Positions 8,801-19,061 of a stretch of DNA of 47,358 nucleotides are shown one piece after another. The position numbers were made by a program, and so were the translations under genes. The notes below the pieces were generated by a model. The model was not told the origin of the DNA. It did not search any database and was given only the letters and a program-made list of their open reading frames with translations. The DNA comes from a virus. The stretch spans positions 1-47,358 of the IMG/VR virus record IMGVR_UViG_3300021963_000207; one strand, given 5' to 3'. Position 1 is the stretch's first letter; each line of letters opens with the position of its first letter.

Positions 8801-11800
8801 AATTACTTGCTCCAGCAGTATATTGGGCATCACCAACAGTGATAGTGCAACCAGACCAATCATAGGTATCTGTGATATTTTTGTAAGGTATGGTAACTGG
8901 TTGTCCAATAGATAATTTCTGGAAATCATTATCTACATTGTTAGATGCAATACTAACTCTAGCGATTTTATTTGAAACGATACCAGTTGGACTTACATAT
9001 TCAGGAACAGTTAGAGTTCCAAAACTTTGATTGCTAGAATTAGTGCTTGGGAATACTCTACGTAATCCATAGCAAGTAACATCTACTGGATCTGCCAATC
9101 TTAATATTGTAGATTCTAGACTACTTAGTGTAACAGTGGCATCAGTAGAATCATTTGGATCTAGACCCTCCCAGTCACGAATATAATGTGGCCAGTACTT
9201 TGTCATACTTCTGGTCAATCTTAATTCATATCCAGTATTTGTAGTAGGATCTCCAACTTTTTGGAAATCACAAGTTTCACGATTTCCAATCACCATTCTT
9301 CCAGAAGATGGCCAGTAATCTAGAATATTATCATAATCAAATAGGTCAACTCTAGTATTTGCAGGATATGTTGGATCATATTCTGGATCCTCAAGCATCA
9401 CTACAATATCTGCTCTTTGGTCTGAAAGATTAGAAGTATTAATATATTTGTATATTCCCAAATATGGTTTAGAATTTGTGGTGTCAGTATTTGCAATTCT
9501 ATAGTAAGTTCCGCCTAGAAGAATGTAGCTTCCTGGTTTGAAGATTGTTCTAGCAGCAACTAATTTTTGCTTAATTGCTGTAGTAGATGGTTGATTAACT
9601 CCATTCAGAATAAAGCAATTCTGTGGCAAGATAGCCATATACTCAGAGTCACCTAACACGTTAACATCAATATCAAGATTTCTTCTTGCAGTGATTTGAA
9701 TAGCTGAAGTTAAATTTATAGCTCCATTGTAAATAGCTAATTTAGCACCTTCTTTATGACCAGAACCATAATCTAAAATATCAAGACTTGTAATTACTCC
9801 AGCACTATTTGTTGACATTCTAACTTTTCCATCAGTAGCAGTATTATCATCTAAATTTCTTAGTGACAATATAGTTGCTCTGCTTACATTAGGAGTTATG
9901 TTTGCAGATCCAATAGCTAAATCTGCATGTTCTGCAAAAGTATTTACATTATTATCGGTTGCAAGAATTAATTTAGAGGTTCCATTGACAACTGTTTTTT
10001 GATAACGAGATGTTACAGTTGAAACATAATTATATCTCTTAGAATCAAGATATCTTGTATTAATTTGGATATTGGAACCACTAGTAGAACCAATTTCAGA
10101 AGGAATATTTCCACTGTATTTGATACGTGCTAACTTATACGCCCCATTTGCAGATGGATTTCCATCTTTATCAAATCTATTAGTATAAGTTGTTAATCTT
10201 GTAACTGTCGCATAAGTAGTTTCAATATTAGTAGTTTTTACAATCTTTGTTGCATTTGCACCAAAGAAAATATTATTAACTAAATCTTGACCACTATCAG
10301 TATCTGCAGGATATAAGAATGTCAATGTTTTAGGTGGAAGAGTTGCCAAATCTCCACTTGTAACTGTAGTTCCAGTGGAACGTGTAGTTGAAGAACTATT
10401 ATTCCATCTTAATCGAATTGCACTAGCTTTTGTTCCATTGGAAAGTTCTACATATTTATTTCCATTAGTATCATTTGGAATACTTGTTGGATTTGTAGTA
10501 GTTGTATTATCATAATATAATGGATAAGGTGCTTGATATCTTTCAAACAGAGATAGTCTAGTTTGAACTCCACCAGGAGGAATTACAGTGCCATCCCATG
10601 CTGTAATTGAACTTGGACTTAAATTATATCTTCTAATAGCTTGGTTTGTTGAAATTGGGAAAGTTCTGGAATCACCATCACTCAATTGACCATAAGGATC
10701 TTTAGAAGGCTCTAGGAACACATTTGATAGAGGATCATATTCTGTAATCTTTCTAAATTCCTCATCTTCTTTTGAAGTTAAAATGTGTTGTGCAGGACGT
10801 TCTCCACCAATTCTTTCAAAAGAGTTTTGATCTTCCATCTGGAACATCTCAATTGAGTGTCCAGCAATGAATAAACCACCCGCTCTAGAATTTGTATTGC
10901 TTAATAGTCCAGTCCAATCAAGAGATAGATTTCCTCTGAATCTAGTTCCAGAAAGTGTTAACTTAGAACCTCTACATCTAATTAATCCACCACGATATCC
11001 ACCACCAAATGTATTTGCTGCTTCACTTGCAGGTGATTGAGCACCAATGGTAACACCACTAAGATTTAAATCAAAGTTAGAACCTGGAATTGCATCTACA
11101 TTAATTAGGCTGCTCTGATAATTTCCGTTTACTGCACTACTGCTATCTCCAGGTGCTGATGGGAATCTTCTTCTGAGTGCTCTATATGATTGTGGCCAAG
11201 AAGAATAAATTTTCTTGCCTCTAGCACTAAGAACATCAATATCGCCAAAACTATCAAGATTGTAATCTTCAACATATGGAGATCCTGGTACTACAGTACC
11301 ATTTCCAGTTACTCTAACTGCAGCAAAGAAATTAGTTTTTGCAACGAAAGTAAAATCATCACCATCTAATCTTGTGCTATTGACATCAACAGTTCTTCCT
11401 GTAGGTGATAATACAAATCCCTTTCTGTCAGATACTGTAATTGTCCAATTTCCATTGAATGCAACTTGAGTTGCACCAACAGTATATACACCAAACCCAG
11501 TAATAGTGCCAGCTCCACCCGCAGTATTGATTATTGGATATACTACATAACCAGTTCCACCAGTTCCACCAGCAGGACTTAAAGTTGCAGTTGCATATCC
11601 ATTATATTTACGTCCATTATTTGTAATTGCAGCATTTAATTTTGCTGCAATTGCAGCAGGAGTAGATTCTCCAGCAAAGTTTATTGTATTTGCAGCAAAT
11701 CCAGTTCCAACTCCACCTCCAAAACTAAAGATGTTTGGATTATATGAAGCAAATTCTTTAATTAAATCTGCATTAATTCCAGCATTTTCAATATAGCTAT

Positions 11801-14800
11801 TTAAGCTAGAGTTTTGAGGATTTGCTGGATTGATTGAAGCAAGATCTGCAATACTATTTGGATTTATATCAAGGATGACAAATCTAGATTCTTGGAAACC
11901 ACTAACTCTCTTAGTATACGCTCTTGCTCTAGGGATTGCATATGCACAATCTTCAGGAGATGCGAATTGAGTAGTAACAGATGAATGGCTAGTCTTCGAT
12001 TGGATTAGAGCTGTTGGATATAAACTGAAACTTTGGGCTCCATATGGATATGGGGAAATAGTGTTATCAATATCATAGTTAGGATTTCTATCAATTATAA
12101 GTGAAATATATGAGTTATCTGATGATCGTGTAATTCCAAAGATTTCTGGAATATCATATTTTTGAATTTCATCTCCAAAATCATTAAATTGAGTAAATGA
12201 TAGAGGAGTTTTTGCTGCAATAGCAGAACTGATATTATCAGAAGTTACAATAGTTTTAGTTCCAGGAGGAATAGATGCAATTCTTGTTCCAGGTTGAATA
12301 CCAGCTCCAACTATTTTGTCTCCAACTTGAAGTAAATCTACATTATCTAGAGTAATAGTAACTCCACTAGATCCTGCACCTGGATTTACTGCAGTAGTAA
12401 CTCTCTTAATAATTGCTGGTTGATAGCCACCTTCATGCATGAAACCTTTTGGTAGGAAGTTTCTTCTGCGGTTGAGTGCCCAGTTATATGTTAATGTAGT
12501 AAATTCTGCACCATCTTCATTTAAAAATACTAATTTTTTATCTCCAGTTGTGTATCCTGAAATATTTAAATCTTCAATAATATTGGTACGAGAAGAAAGA
12601 TTTCCTTGATAGTTTGGAGATCCTGGTGTTCTATAAATAGAAACCATTACATGAATTTCTTCAGTAGAATCACTACCCCATGTAGTAGCAGTAGATTGAT
12701 TTACTTTTCTTACACTGATAACCTTAGTTTTATCACTTAATATAGATACTGCAGTATTAGTATTTAACCAATACATTGTTGTACCTGGAATAATATATTT
12801 TCTAGCTAGTGCAAAGTTTCTTCTTGATGTTGAATCTGCAGCAAAATTAGAAGCTTTCAATCTAACAATCATGTAACGTGAGTTGGTAGCTGATGCAGAG
12901 TTTAATTCACCATAATTTTGACTATCAATTGAACTATTAATTACATTATCACTATTAACAATCCAATTAAGTTCTGCTTTTGTTTGACCTACACTTACGC
13001 TTGTATTTGCAGTAAAGGATAGTGCTCCATCTACTCCATCTTCGGTTTTTGTATTATAATATTTTTTAATAAATGATTTAGTATAATATGCTTTTCTTAC
13101 TAATCTTCTTGCAGATATAGTATTATCATCATTAGAATATAAAGTATCTGGAATTTCATTTTTAGTTACAGCTTCATTTAATCCTAAGAAGTGTACATTT
13201 GTTAAATTAAATCCACCTTTAGAAGTTAATCCTCCAGGAACGTCTACATAAATTGCATCGTTTCCAAATCCCCATTGATCATTAAATACTGGTGAACGAT
13301 AGAAGTAAATGCTATCACCTCTCTTAATGGAATCTTCAAGATAACCTCCCATTCTTCCTGCTGAAATACCAGTTTGTTCTTTTCCAGCAAATACTGAACT
13401 CTTAACAAGTCCACTACCATTAATTTTAATTTTACATGGGAATACTGAGCCGTCTAGTTTATAATAACCAGGCTTCATAAGAAGTTCTACTTCATCAGTA
13501 GGATTAAATCCACTATTTTCACACCAAGACTGTACTTGTTTGAAGTAAGATAATGGAGCAAATTTCTTAACTGCAGTTCTATTTTGAATGTTTACACCGA
13601 GTGCCTTTGAGCTGAAAGGATTCGGTAGATTTTGTGAAATATAATCCTCGTTAATGTCAACTGCAGATGGAACTGACTTAACTGGAATTTCATATAGAGT
13701 AGCTTCTTCAATATTAACATCTTCTACAGATCCTTTAGTTGGATCTAGAGGTGGAATAAATGGTGATTCAGAAGCCCATCTATCAGAGAATGAAACAATT
13801 GTATTACATCCTGCAAAGAATACGTTTTTATCATCAATTCCTGGATACTTGTTCTCATAATCTGCTCGGTAGGTATGCCCAGCATCATTTGTACTACCGT
13901 TTCCTACTTTTTTAATTAAAGTAAATGTTCCTTGAGTGCTACTCTTAAAGTAAACATAAGTAGAAACTCTATATTGATTAGAAGCAGTTCCTCTTGGATA
14001 TTCTCTTAGAGATAGAGCACCTCTATTTGGCCACTTGTTCCATTCGGTAGCAGTTGTTGTTATTGAAATATTTTTATATGTGCTTGAATCTGCAGGAATT
14101 GGAGATCCAATAGAATCCACAGCAACATCTGAAGATAATTTTGCAGTTAGATATTTAATATCTGCCTCACTAGCATCAATACCGAATGCACCATTTGTCA
14201 GGAATCCAGTATAACTCTTTATAATTTGATTATATTCAGAAGTTCCAAGACAACTCTTAATATAATCTACAATTGGGAAATTATTTTGGAATTTACTTAT
14301 TACAATATAATTTTCTGTATAATCAATCTCATCATATTTTAATGTTACAGAAATCTTTGGATTTAGATAAGATCTTGATCCAGCTGATACTTTGTAATCA
14401 GTAATTTCTACTTGTTGCAATGACATTTCAATATCAATGCTACCATAAGATGGTAATCCAGAAGTTTCCTTTAAATATAGTCTAATTTGTTGATTGTTAG
14501 CTATTTTTGTTTGAATGTAACTTAGAGAAAGTCCTTCATAAATTCCAGTTGTTGGATCATAGCTATCTACTAGAGCTTGAGTATAAGGCTCAATATAAAT
14601 TCTATTATTATCAAGAGTAACTGCAGATGCAGAAATTAGTTGTCTCTTTACTCTCCAGGCATCTAGATACTTAGGAGATACATATAATTTGTCATTAGTA
14701 TCAGTAGAGATAAATCCAGTCTTTTCTGGCTTTGCTCCCTTTACAAATCCATATGCATTTGTATTTGCTTCTGGGAAGAATGCAGCATTATTAATAGATG

Positions 14801-17800
14801 CATTGCTAATATATAGTTTTTCTTGAACAATTAGGCTATTAATTGTTGCAATATTACTTACACTTAATTTCTCAGCATTGAAGAAGTTTGAAAGTGCTTT
14901 AATTGCAGATTGAGCAGAGCCACTCTTACCAGCAGTAGATGCAGTAACATTAACAACAGAGTTTGAAATTCTGTTTTCAATGTTTTCAATATCTACATAA
15001 TTTGATTCAGAAGATTTACGAACTTTAGGAACATTTAGAGATACAGTGCTAGATCCACCAGCCTGAATAATCTGAGTTCCAATATAGAAATCACCGTTAG
15101 AGTTTGTACCAGAAGAAGCAACGAAACCACCAGCATTCTCATATCCCTGAGCAATGTATTGTTCGTAAGGCTTAAGAACTCTGGTTTGTAGCTGTGGGAA
15201 ACCAGTTGAGTAGTTACCAGAACCTAGACCGATATATTCCCAAGTATGTGAAGATGCACGGAGAATAGATGGTCTGTATAGTAATAAAGTTTGGCCAATT
15301 GTATAATTGTTTAATTCAGTTGTAGTGAATGTTGCTTTTGAAGAGTTACAAACTATAATTCTTCTTTCAACTGAATCTCCGACAATACCATATAGGTTGA
15401 TATTTGCAGCAGGGTTATAATCTGCAGCATTTACATTTGTTTGAATTGTTCTGGTTGATTTGTCCTTACCAATTCTATAAGTTGCAGAAGGACCATAGAT
15501 ATCAACACTAGTATTATAACCAAGAGTGGTTAGTCCAGTTCTATCATCCCAGCCAACAACAGGAGCTACTGCAATATTAGCAGTAGATCTGGTAGATGCT
15601 TGTGCGTAACGAAGATCAAATGCTTGAACTAATCTATGAACTGCTTCTGCAGTTATAGAATACATTGCAGGAACATCTCTGAATGGAGTGCTTCCTCCTC
15701 TATATCTTGTATAATTTGGAACAGTTAGATCTTTTATTCTAGTACCAGCTCCAATTTTTTCAATTAATACACGGCTATCTGCTTGTGGTGGGTTCCAAGT
15801 TCTTCTAACATCATAAGTAGGACCTTCTTCATTAACTGATGGATATAGATAATTTACGTTAGATACCAATCTGGTATCTTTATCATAGTTATTAACTTCT
15901 TCAATAAATGAACATGCAAATGAGCTACCTGCACTAATAGCAGTAGGTCTTCTAACTACTTTAGTTACAGCATTGTCATTTCCATCTACAAATTTATTTA
16001 CATCAGCACGAATAAGAGTTAGATAATATACGCCATCTCTAACATTTCTTTCCCAAGTGAGATATTCTTCGACATCCCAGACCATAAATCTATAGTCTGT
16101 ATAAGGCATACCATCTTCACCATTTCCAGGACGAATTCCTTTAATAACGAATCTTTTTTCTGGTGGTTTTGGAATTTCTGCACAATCTTTTGGAATAGTA
16201 TATTCAACTCTCCATAGTAGATCTGATGGAGTTGAACCTCTATTATCTTCATTTTTTGTAACAGTAAGTCCTGCAGGGAATCCATCAAAATACTCTAGGA
16301 TATTTTGAACAGTAGAAACAAATTTTGTAGTAATGCTACCATCATCTGCGATATCTTCAATAAAGCTGAAAACTTCTTCACTCTTTGTTCTAAACACAAA
16401 GCCACTGAGGAAAGATTTCGTTTGAGCATCTGTTCCATCAAGTTTTAAATAGACCCTATTTTTGATTGGATCCCAGAAATATCCTTGGCGCTGAGAATTA
16501 TTTCCAATAGCATTTTCTGCAGTTGTTCCAGTGAAATAAACTTTTGCAAAATATTGTGTCTTATCTCCGTCAGTACCTTCAACTTCTGTTTTGACATATC
16601 TGTAAGCAGAATCAGTTGTTCCAGAAGTATTATAAAAATCTCTGAATAGAGCATATTGATTTGTAGTTCCAAATGTCAAATATCTCTTTGTTACAGTAGG
16701 ATATTCGCCATTTCCATCTGGTGTTTGACTATAATCTGGAGCTTCAACTACTAGCTCTGGAATATCTCCTTCACTGGAGAAATTACCAATTTCTAGATAA
16801 AGTCTTAATTGATCTGCATCAGATGAGAATTGAGATAAACGGCTTGAAACAAAAAGATTGTCTGATTGACCCATTCTTTCCCAAGTATTATCTCTATCAA
16901 TATTATAGAATGTTACATCAGTTGCTTTTGCTGCAATACCTTTTGGAGGAATAATTGCAGTGATCTTACCTTGGGATGCTGGTTTGAATGCATTAAACTG
17001 AGAACCTTTGGCACGTAGGGAAATCTGACCAAAGTTAGAGTTTGAGTTGGTGATAGACATATCACCACCAGATTCTGCAAGGAATTGATCAGCGTAACCA
17101 ACTGCGAAAACAGAAACTACCTGAATGAATCCGCCATTGGACGCTTTAATATGGAAGTGTCTCCAATCATGCTTATACTGTGCATCTGGATCTGCATAAA
17201 TTGGAGGAGCTGTAGTAGAAGTAATGTCATCATTATATAAAGGATTATCTCTATCACCTTCAAGATCTTTTGGTTGAAAGAATGCATTTGCATCTTTTTG
17301 TAGTGAAATTCCAGTAAATTGAGCAACAACCATTGACTTGAAGCTGTTCTCTGCTACTTTGCTGCCATCGGTATGCATACCACACATACCAAATACAGAA
17401 CGCAATGAACAATTGAAGATATATGGCGAGCAAGAATTTACAGTATCAATTGTTATATTTGTGCTTCCGTCTCCAACGATAGTATATTCTTCAGGTCTCA
17501 CATCTCTAGTTCCAGCATTATCAAATGTTTGATCCCATGCATCAATTTTTTTATAATATTGGTCTAGTTCACCATCAGTTGTTCTCTGATCTGCATAAGT
17601 AAATGCAACAACTTTATGGTGAGAATAGTTTGCATTTGGCGCTGTAGTAAATGATGGGATGCCATTTGCATCAAATGATGCTGAATTATAAGGAGTGCCA
17701 AGTGCATCCTTAAAAGTCATTTGCCAGAAATAACAACCACCAGTTACTTTAAATATTGATGTTTGTTTAAATACACCTTGAGTTTTTCTGTATATAGTGG

Positions 17801-19010
17801 TGTATGTATCTGGAGCAGCTAGAATGCCAGATGCTAATTGACCAAGAACATTTACAGCACTTGCTACAGTAGAACAATCTCCGTTGGAAAGGTATCCATT
17901 TCCTGGGCTAAATGAAGTTCTAGTAATAGTTTTGCCAGAAGTATATTCTGTATATGAGCCCCAGTTGTTTTCTACTGTATATCTCATCAGTAGAGCTGCT
18001 CTTATAAATGCATTTTGTGTTGCAGTTACTTCAGCAGTTAGATTTCCGTCACCAGCATTTAGGAATTTATCTCTGTATCCGCCATTACCATCAATATAAT
18101 ATTCAGAATTAATAAATGTATTTTCATTGCCACCTTCTCTTAAGTCAGCAATAACTGCATCAATAAAATACCCAATGTCACGAATACATAATTCTTTTTT
18201 AGTATCATTTAGTGAAGTATATCCTGCTTGAGTGGCTGCTAGATATAGTTTGGTCTGTTCTTGAATGTAACCACGATTTCTTTCAATCATGGTTGCCCCA
18301 TCATACATTACATGTGATAGAATATATCCATCATTAGTAATGCTTCCTTCTTCAGTAGTTGTAGTAGTTGAAGGAATAGGTACATATTTTGGTCTGATTA
18401 CAGTTTTTCTCAAATCGTAACCAACAATAGAAGTACCTCTAGGTACAACAACGCCACCATTTCTGGGATTGAAACGGAATAATCCATTATCAACAGTAAC
18501 AGTAGTTCCTGCAGTGAGGGGATTAGTTCTTACATCATATCCTGGTCTATTGTCAATTTCGTATTGACCTGGCATAACCATGATGGTAAATGCTTCAAAC
18601 TTATCTGGCTCAGATGGCTTGTAGCTCTTTCTCGCTGCTTCTAATAAAGCTCTTTCAATAGTTTTAAATGGTCTATTTAAATTACCGCCGTCATTATCTT
18701 CAGAATCTGTTGCGTTTAGGTCAGACTGATTTACATATAAAGTAATATTTTTTGCACCTAAGAAGTCTGGATTAGTTCCCCCAAGAATAGTGCCATTTCC
18801 AGTAACGATTTTACCATCAGATTTGAAAGTTAGTCTTGGCTGACCTGAGGTGGCAATTGCCACCTCATTTACTGCTGGACTATAGATACCAGTTCCAGCA
18901 TTACCAACTCCCTCAAATCCAATAGCTGGTGCTGTTGGACTATTATTTTGGTCAAATTTTATAGTTATACCTTCCGCAATACCACCAGATGTAATTCTAG
19001 TTAGAGCCAT
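5856..19010 (-). CDS. Giant virion structural protein (4384 aa), beta-helix rich
   Basis: One uninterrupted frame of 13.2 kb begins MALTRITSGGIAEG at the ATG at 19010. The first ~60 residues resemble cyanophage fibre N-termini (GTGIYSPAVNEVAIATSGQ). Next is a segment (DNDGGNLNRPFKTIERALLE...MVMPGQYEI) typical of pectate-lyase-like right-handed beta-helices. A second such region lies near residues 1810-1960 (SWCENSGFNPTDEVELLMKP, then NLTNVHFLGLN). The remainder is Ser/Thr/Asn/Gly-rich with scattered small domains. T4-like cyanophages often carry one very large virion ORF of this kind; placement at the distal tail or as a long fibre is inference. A late promoter lies 34 bases upstream. No catalytic motif was seen. 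Confidence 0.8.
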   Translation of the reverse strand: MALTRITSGGIAEGITIKFDQNNSPTAPAIGFEGVGNAGTGIYSPAVNEVAIATSGQPRLTFKSDGKIVTGNGTILGGTNPDFLGAKNITLYVNQSDLNATDSEDNDGGNLNRPFKTIERALLEAARKSYKPSEPDKFEAFTIMVMPGQYEIDNRPGYDVRTNPLTAGTTVTVDNGLFRFNPRNGGVVVPRGTSIVGYDLRKTVIRPKYVPIPSTTTTTEEGSITNDGYILSHVMYDGATMIERNRGYIQEQTKLYLAATQAGYTSLNDTKKELCIRDIGYFIDAVIADLREGGNENTFINSEYYIDGNGGYRDKFLNAGDGNLTAEVTATQNAFIRAALLMRYTVENNWGSYTEYTSGKTITRTSFSPGNGYLSNGDCSTVASAVNVLGQLASGILAAPDTYTTIYRKTQGVFKQTSIFKVTGGCYFWQMTFKDALGTPYNSASFDANGIPSFTTAPNANYSHHKVVAFTYADQRTTDGELDQYYKKIDAWDQTFDNAGTRDVRPEEYTIVGDGSTNITIDTVNSCSPYIFNCSLRSVFGMCGMHTDGSKVAENSFKSMVVAQFTGISLQKDANAFFQPKDLEGDRDNPLYNDDITSTTAPPIYADPDAQYKHDWRHFHIKASNGGFIQVVSVFAVGYADQFLAESGGDMSITNSNSNFGQISLRAKGSQFNAFKPASQGKITAIIPPKGIAAKATDVTFYNIDRDNTWERMGQSDNLFVSSRLSQFSSDADQLRLYLEIGNFSSEGDIPELVVEAPDYSQTPDGNGEYPTVTKRYLTFGTTNQYALFRDFYNTSGTTDSAYRYVKTEVEGTDGDKTQYFAKVYFTGTTAENAIGNNSQRQGYFWDPIKNRVYLKLDGTDAQTKSFLSGFVFRTKSEEVFSFIEDIADDGSITTKFVSTVQNILEYFDGFPAGLTVTKNEDNRGSTPSDLLWRVEYTIPKDCAEIPKPPEKRFVIKGIRPGNGEDGMPYTDYRFMVWDVEEYLTWERNVRDGVYYLTLIRADVNKFVDGNDNAVTKVVRRPTAISAGSSFACSFIEEVNNYDKDTRLVSNVNYLYPSVNEEGPTYDVRRTWNPPQADSRVLIEKIGAGTRIKDLTVPNYTRYRGGSTPFRDVPAMYSITAEAVHRLVQAFDLRYAQASTRSTANIAVAPVVGWDDRTGLTTLGYNTSVDIYGPSATYRIGKDKSTRTIQTNVNAADYNPAANINLYGIVGDSVERRIIVCNSSKATFTTTELNNYTIGQTLLLYRPSILRASSHTWEYIGLGSGNYSTGFPQLQTRVLKPYEQYIAQGYENAGGFVASSGTNSNGDFYIGTQIIQAGGSSTVSLNVPKVRKSSESNYVDIENIENRISNSVVNVTASTAGKSGSAQSAIKALSNFFNAEKLSVSNIATINSLIVQEKLYISNASINNAAFFPEANTNAYGFVKGAKPEKTGFISTDTNDKLYVSPKYLDAWRVKRQLISASAVTLDNNRIYIEPYTQALVDSYDPTTGIYEGLSLSYIQTKIANNQQIRLYLKETSGLPSYGSIDIEMSLQQVEITDYKVSAGSRSYLNPKISVTLKYDEIDYTENYIVISKFQNNFPIVDYIKSCLGTSEYNQIIKSYTGFLTNGAFGIDASEADIKYLTAKLSSDVAVDSIGSPIPADSSTYKNISITTTATEWNKWPNRGALSLREYPRGTASNQYRVSTYVYFKSSTQGTFTLIKKVGNGSTNDAGHTYRADYENKYPGIDDKNVFFAGCNTIVSFSDRWASESPFIPPLDPTKGSVEDVNIEEATLYEIPVKSVPSAVDINEDYISQNLPNPFSSKALGVNIQNRTAVKKFAPLSYFKQVQSWCENSGFNPTDEVELLMKPGYYKLDGSVFPCKIKINGSGLVKSSVFAGKEQTGISAGRMGGYLEDSIKRGDSIYFYRSPVFNDQWGFGNDAIYVDVPGGLTSKGGFNLTNVHFLGLNEAVTKNEIPDTLYSNDDNTISARRLVRKAYYTKSFIKKYYNTKTEDGVDGALSFTANTSVSVGQTKAELNWIVNSDNVINSSIDSQNYGELNSASATNSRYMIVRLKASNFAADSTSRRNFALARKYIIPGTTMYWLNTNTAVSILSDKTKVISVRKVNQSTATTWGSDSTEEIHVMVSIYRTPGSPNYQGNLSSRTNIIEDLNISGYTTGDKKLVFLNEDGAEFTTLTYNWALNRRRNFLPKGFMHEGGYQPAIIKRVTTAVNPGAGSSGVTITLDNVDLLQVGDKIVGAGIQPGTRIASIPPGTKTIVTSDNISSAIAAKTPLSFTQFNDFGDEIQKYDIPEIFGITRSSDNSYISLIIDRNPNYDIDNTISPYPYGAQSFSLYPTALIQSKTSHSSVTTQFASPEDCAYAIPRARAYTKRVSGFQESRFVILDINPNSIADLASINPANPQNSSLNSYIENAGINADLIKEFASYNPNIFSFGGGVGTGFAANTINFAGESTPAAIAAKLNAAITNNGRKYNGYATATLSPAGGTGGTGYVVYPIINTAGGAGTITGFGVYTVGATQVAFNGNWTITVSDRKGFVLSPTGRTVDVNSTRLDGDDFTFVAKTNFFAAVRVTGNGTVVPGSPYVEDYNLDSFGDIDVLSARGKKIYSSWPQSYRALRRRFPSAPGDSSSAVNGNYQSSLINVDAIPGSNFDLNLSGVTIGAQSPASEAANTFGGGYRGGLIRCRGSKLTLSGTRFRGNLSLDWTGLLSNTNSRAGGLFIAGHSIEMFQMEDQNSFERIGGERPAQHILTSKEDEEFRKITEYDPLSNVFLEPSKDPYGQLSDGDSRTFPISTNQAIRRYNLSPSSITAWDGTVIPPGGVQTRLSLFERYQAPYPLYYDNTTTTNPTSIPNDTNGNKYVELSNGTKASAIRLRWNNSSSTTRSTGTTVTSGDLATLPPKTLTFLYPADTDSGQDLVNNIFFGANATKIVKTTNIETTYATVTRLTTYTNRFDKDGNPSANGAYKLARIKYSGNIPSEIGSTSGSNIQINTRYLDSKRYNYVSTVTSRYQKTVVNGTSKLILATDNNVNTFAEHADLAIGSANITPNVSRATILSLRNLDDNTATDGKVRMSTNSAGVITSLDILDYGSGHKEGAKLAIYNGAINLTSAIQITARRNLDIDVNVLGDSEYMAILPQNCFILNGVNQPSTTAIKQKLVAARTIFKPGSYILLGGTYYRIANTDTTNSKPYLGIYKYINTSNLSDQRADIVVMLEDPEYDPTYPANTRVDLFDYDNILDYWPSSGRMVIGNRETCDFQKVGDPTTNTGYELRLTRSMTKYWPHYIRDWEGLDPNDSTDATVTLSSLESTILRLADPVDVTCYGLRRVFPSTNSSNQSFGTLTVPEYVSPTGIVSNKIARVSIASNNVDNDFQKLSIGQPVTIPYKNITDTYDWSGCTITVGDAQYTAGASNSTNRAGDRMISGTIRSTNTFETRDSRTFNIFGSSATNMEPYQYVNPLTAARFSSPRGETFRIGPAGFVSWNYMWTPLHESANAGQANIKISPAYVRSTHRLGSDAVFTATITDINNTTDPTERILTVTGVTSGGLYKGQPIRTGGTVGSGTLIGYVVGFEGDAINESGTYEDDIVLTGNGGSGVYRIQLQAGVTPPSGSQTFNGQKSGNSDYLVWMRNHCCWTRVITSKSVDATTKVATITLNANLIDPDAQDGNPNTTSVYAGDWVLWYYQSFTDNSVRLILDKPLIENIPEGTTLSLCPCNHQNEGYFGEAGIRETNSFVFKSKIIDIEKDTNKLNIYLADDYPDNYSSSAMRSYGLMYVNSGGWTYPKTGGSSFRPNNAIMTAPDANGIGTTIQLPNRSGRIQAGDLLTYTWEDELVVESTSHAGGTITINNSSTIATQNDQRSYIFPGAVIYDASSNLIGTVTSVTSNAINLNTTYTGNLSSHSGWKYTSTGRTYTFSSQIFSVTTTSGVATCTLASADQYQILHTLFANKKLWLSIDEIFVSHREGNFTNDGPVVKKFIYTDTGVKLTFGDYRIWYERYQNYIRAGTEPGGQEISGRQGWVGNFGLTNAGERAKGLVMNGASSVQWGRQYNYSMWLTAVPVHAIWESVGYGNYMMQINQNIAGIESNYALNTLTSYDRVGRFKLNALNHTSLNTGSIYAGLNHGAYISGGGESYDTKQYQFTSSVRLKYNLQNGTVSGTGTVAGGDTSRLSEQYIVDRIIHYKPSLSITDSRITQTLAISITQNTATLTGTGIGSRLLPGDVVYSGSTPTSSNRIGIVKSVAADGNSVTLSMNYTGTTISGNTSWSYISPRVKHAGTTNAPSNALVFSGGGSTSTTDINDVNNAGFNVAATSATGYNRYNYRFNINRRTFNQTVLLNTYDQLLATKTIDDASKVIDINLGDLSTYRSPLMNVEVTRLNPKTHIEQSISVVGNETNI

Positions 19011-19043
19011 ATATTTACCCTGAAAGAGGCTAAAAACTAGATT

Positions 19044-19051
19044 TATTTATA
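19044..19051 (-). promoter_or_regulatory. T4-type late promoter for the giant virion gene
   Basis: The minus strand reads TATAAATA exactly, the consensus recognised by gp55-type late sigma factors with gp33 and the sliding clamp. It lies in the short gap between speD and the 4384-aa gene, 33 bases before the ATG. Confidence 0.75.
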
Positions 19052-19061
19052 AGACTTATAC

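Noticed and set aside
12632-12640. Plus-strand TATAAATA in the giant gene
   Set aside because: It is inside coding sequence of the opposite strand with no plus-strand gene downstream; chance is likely in AT-rich DNA.
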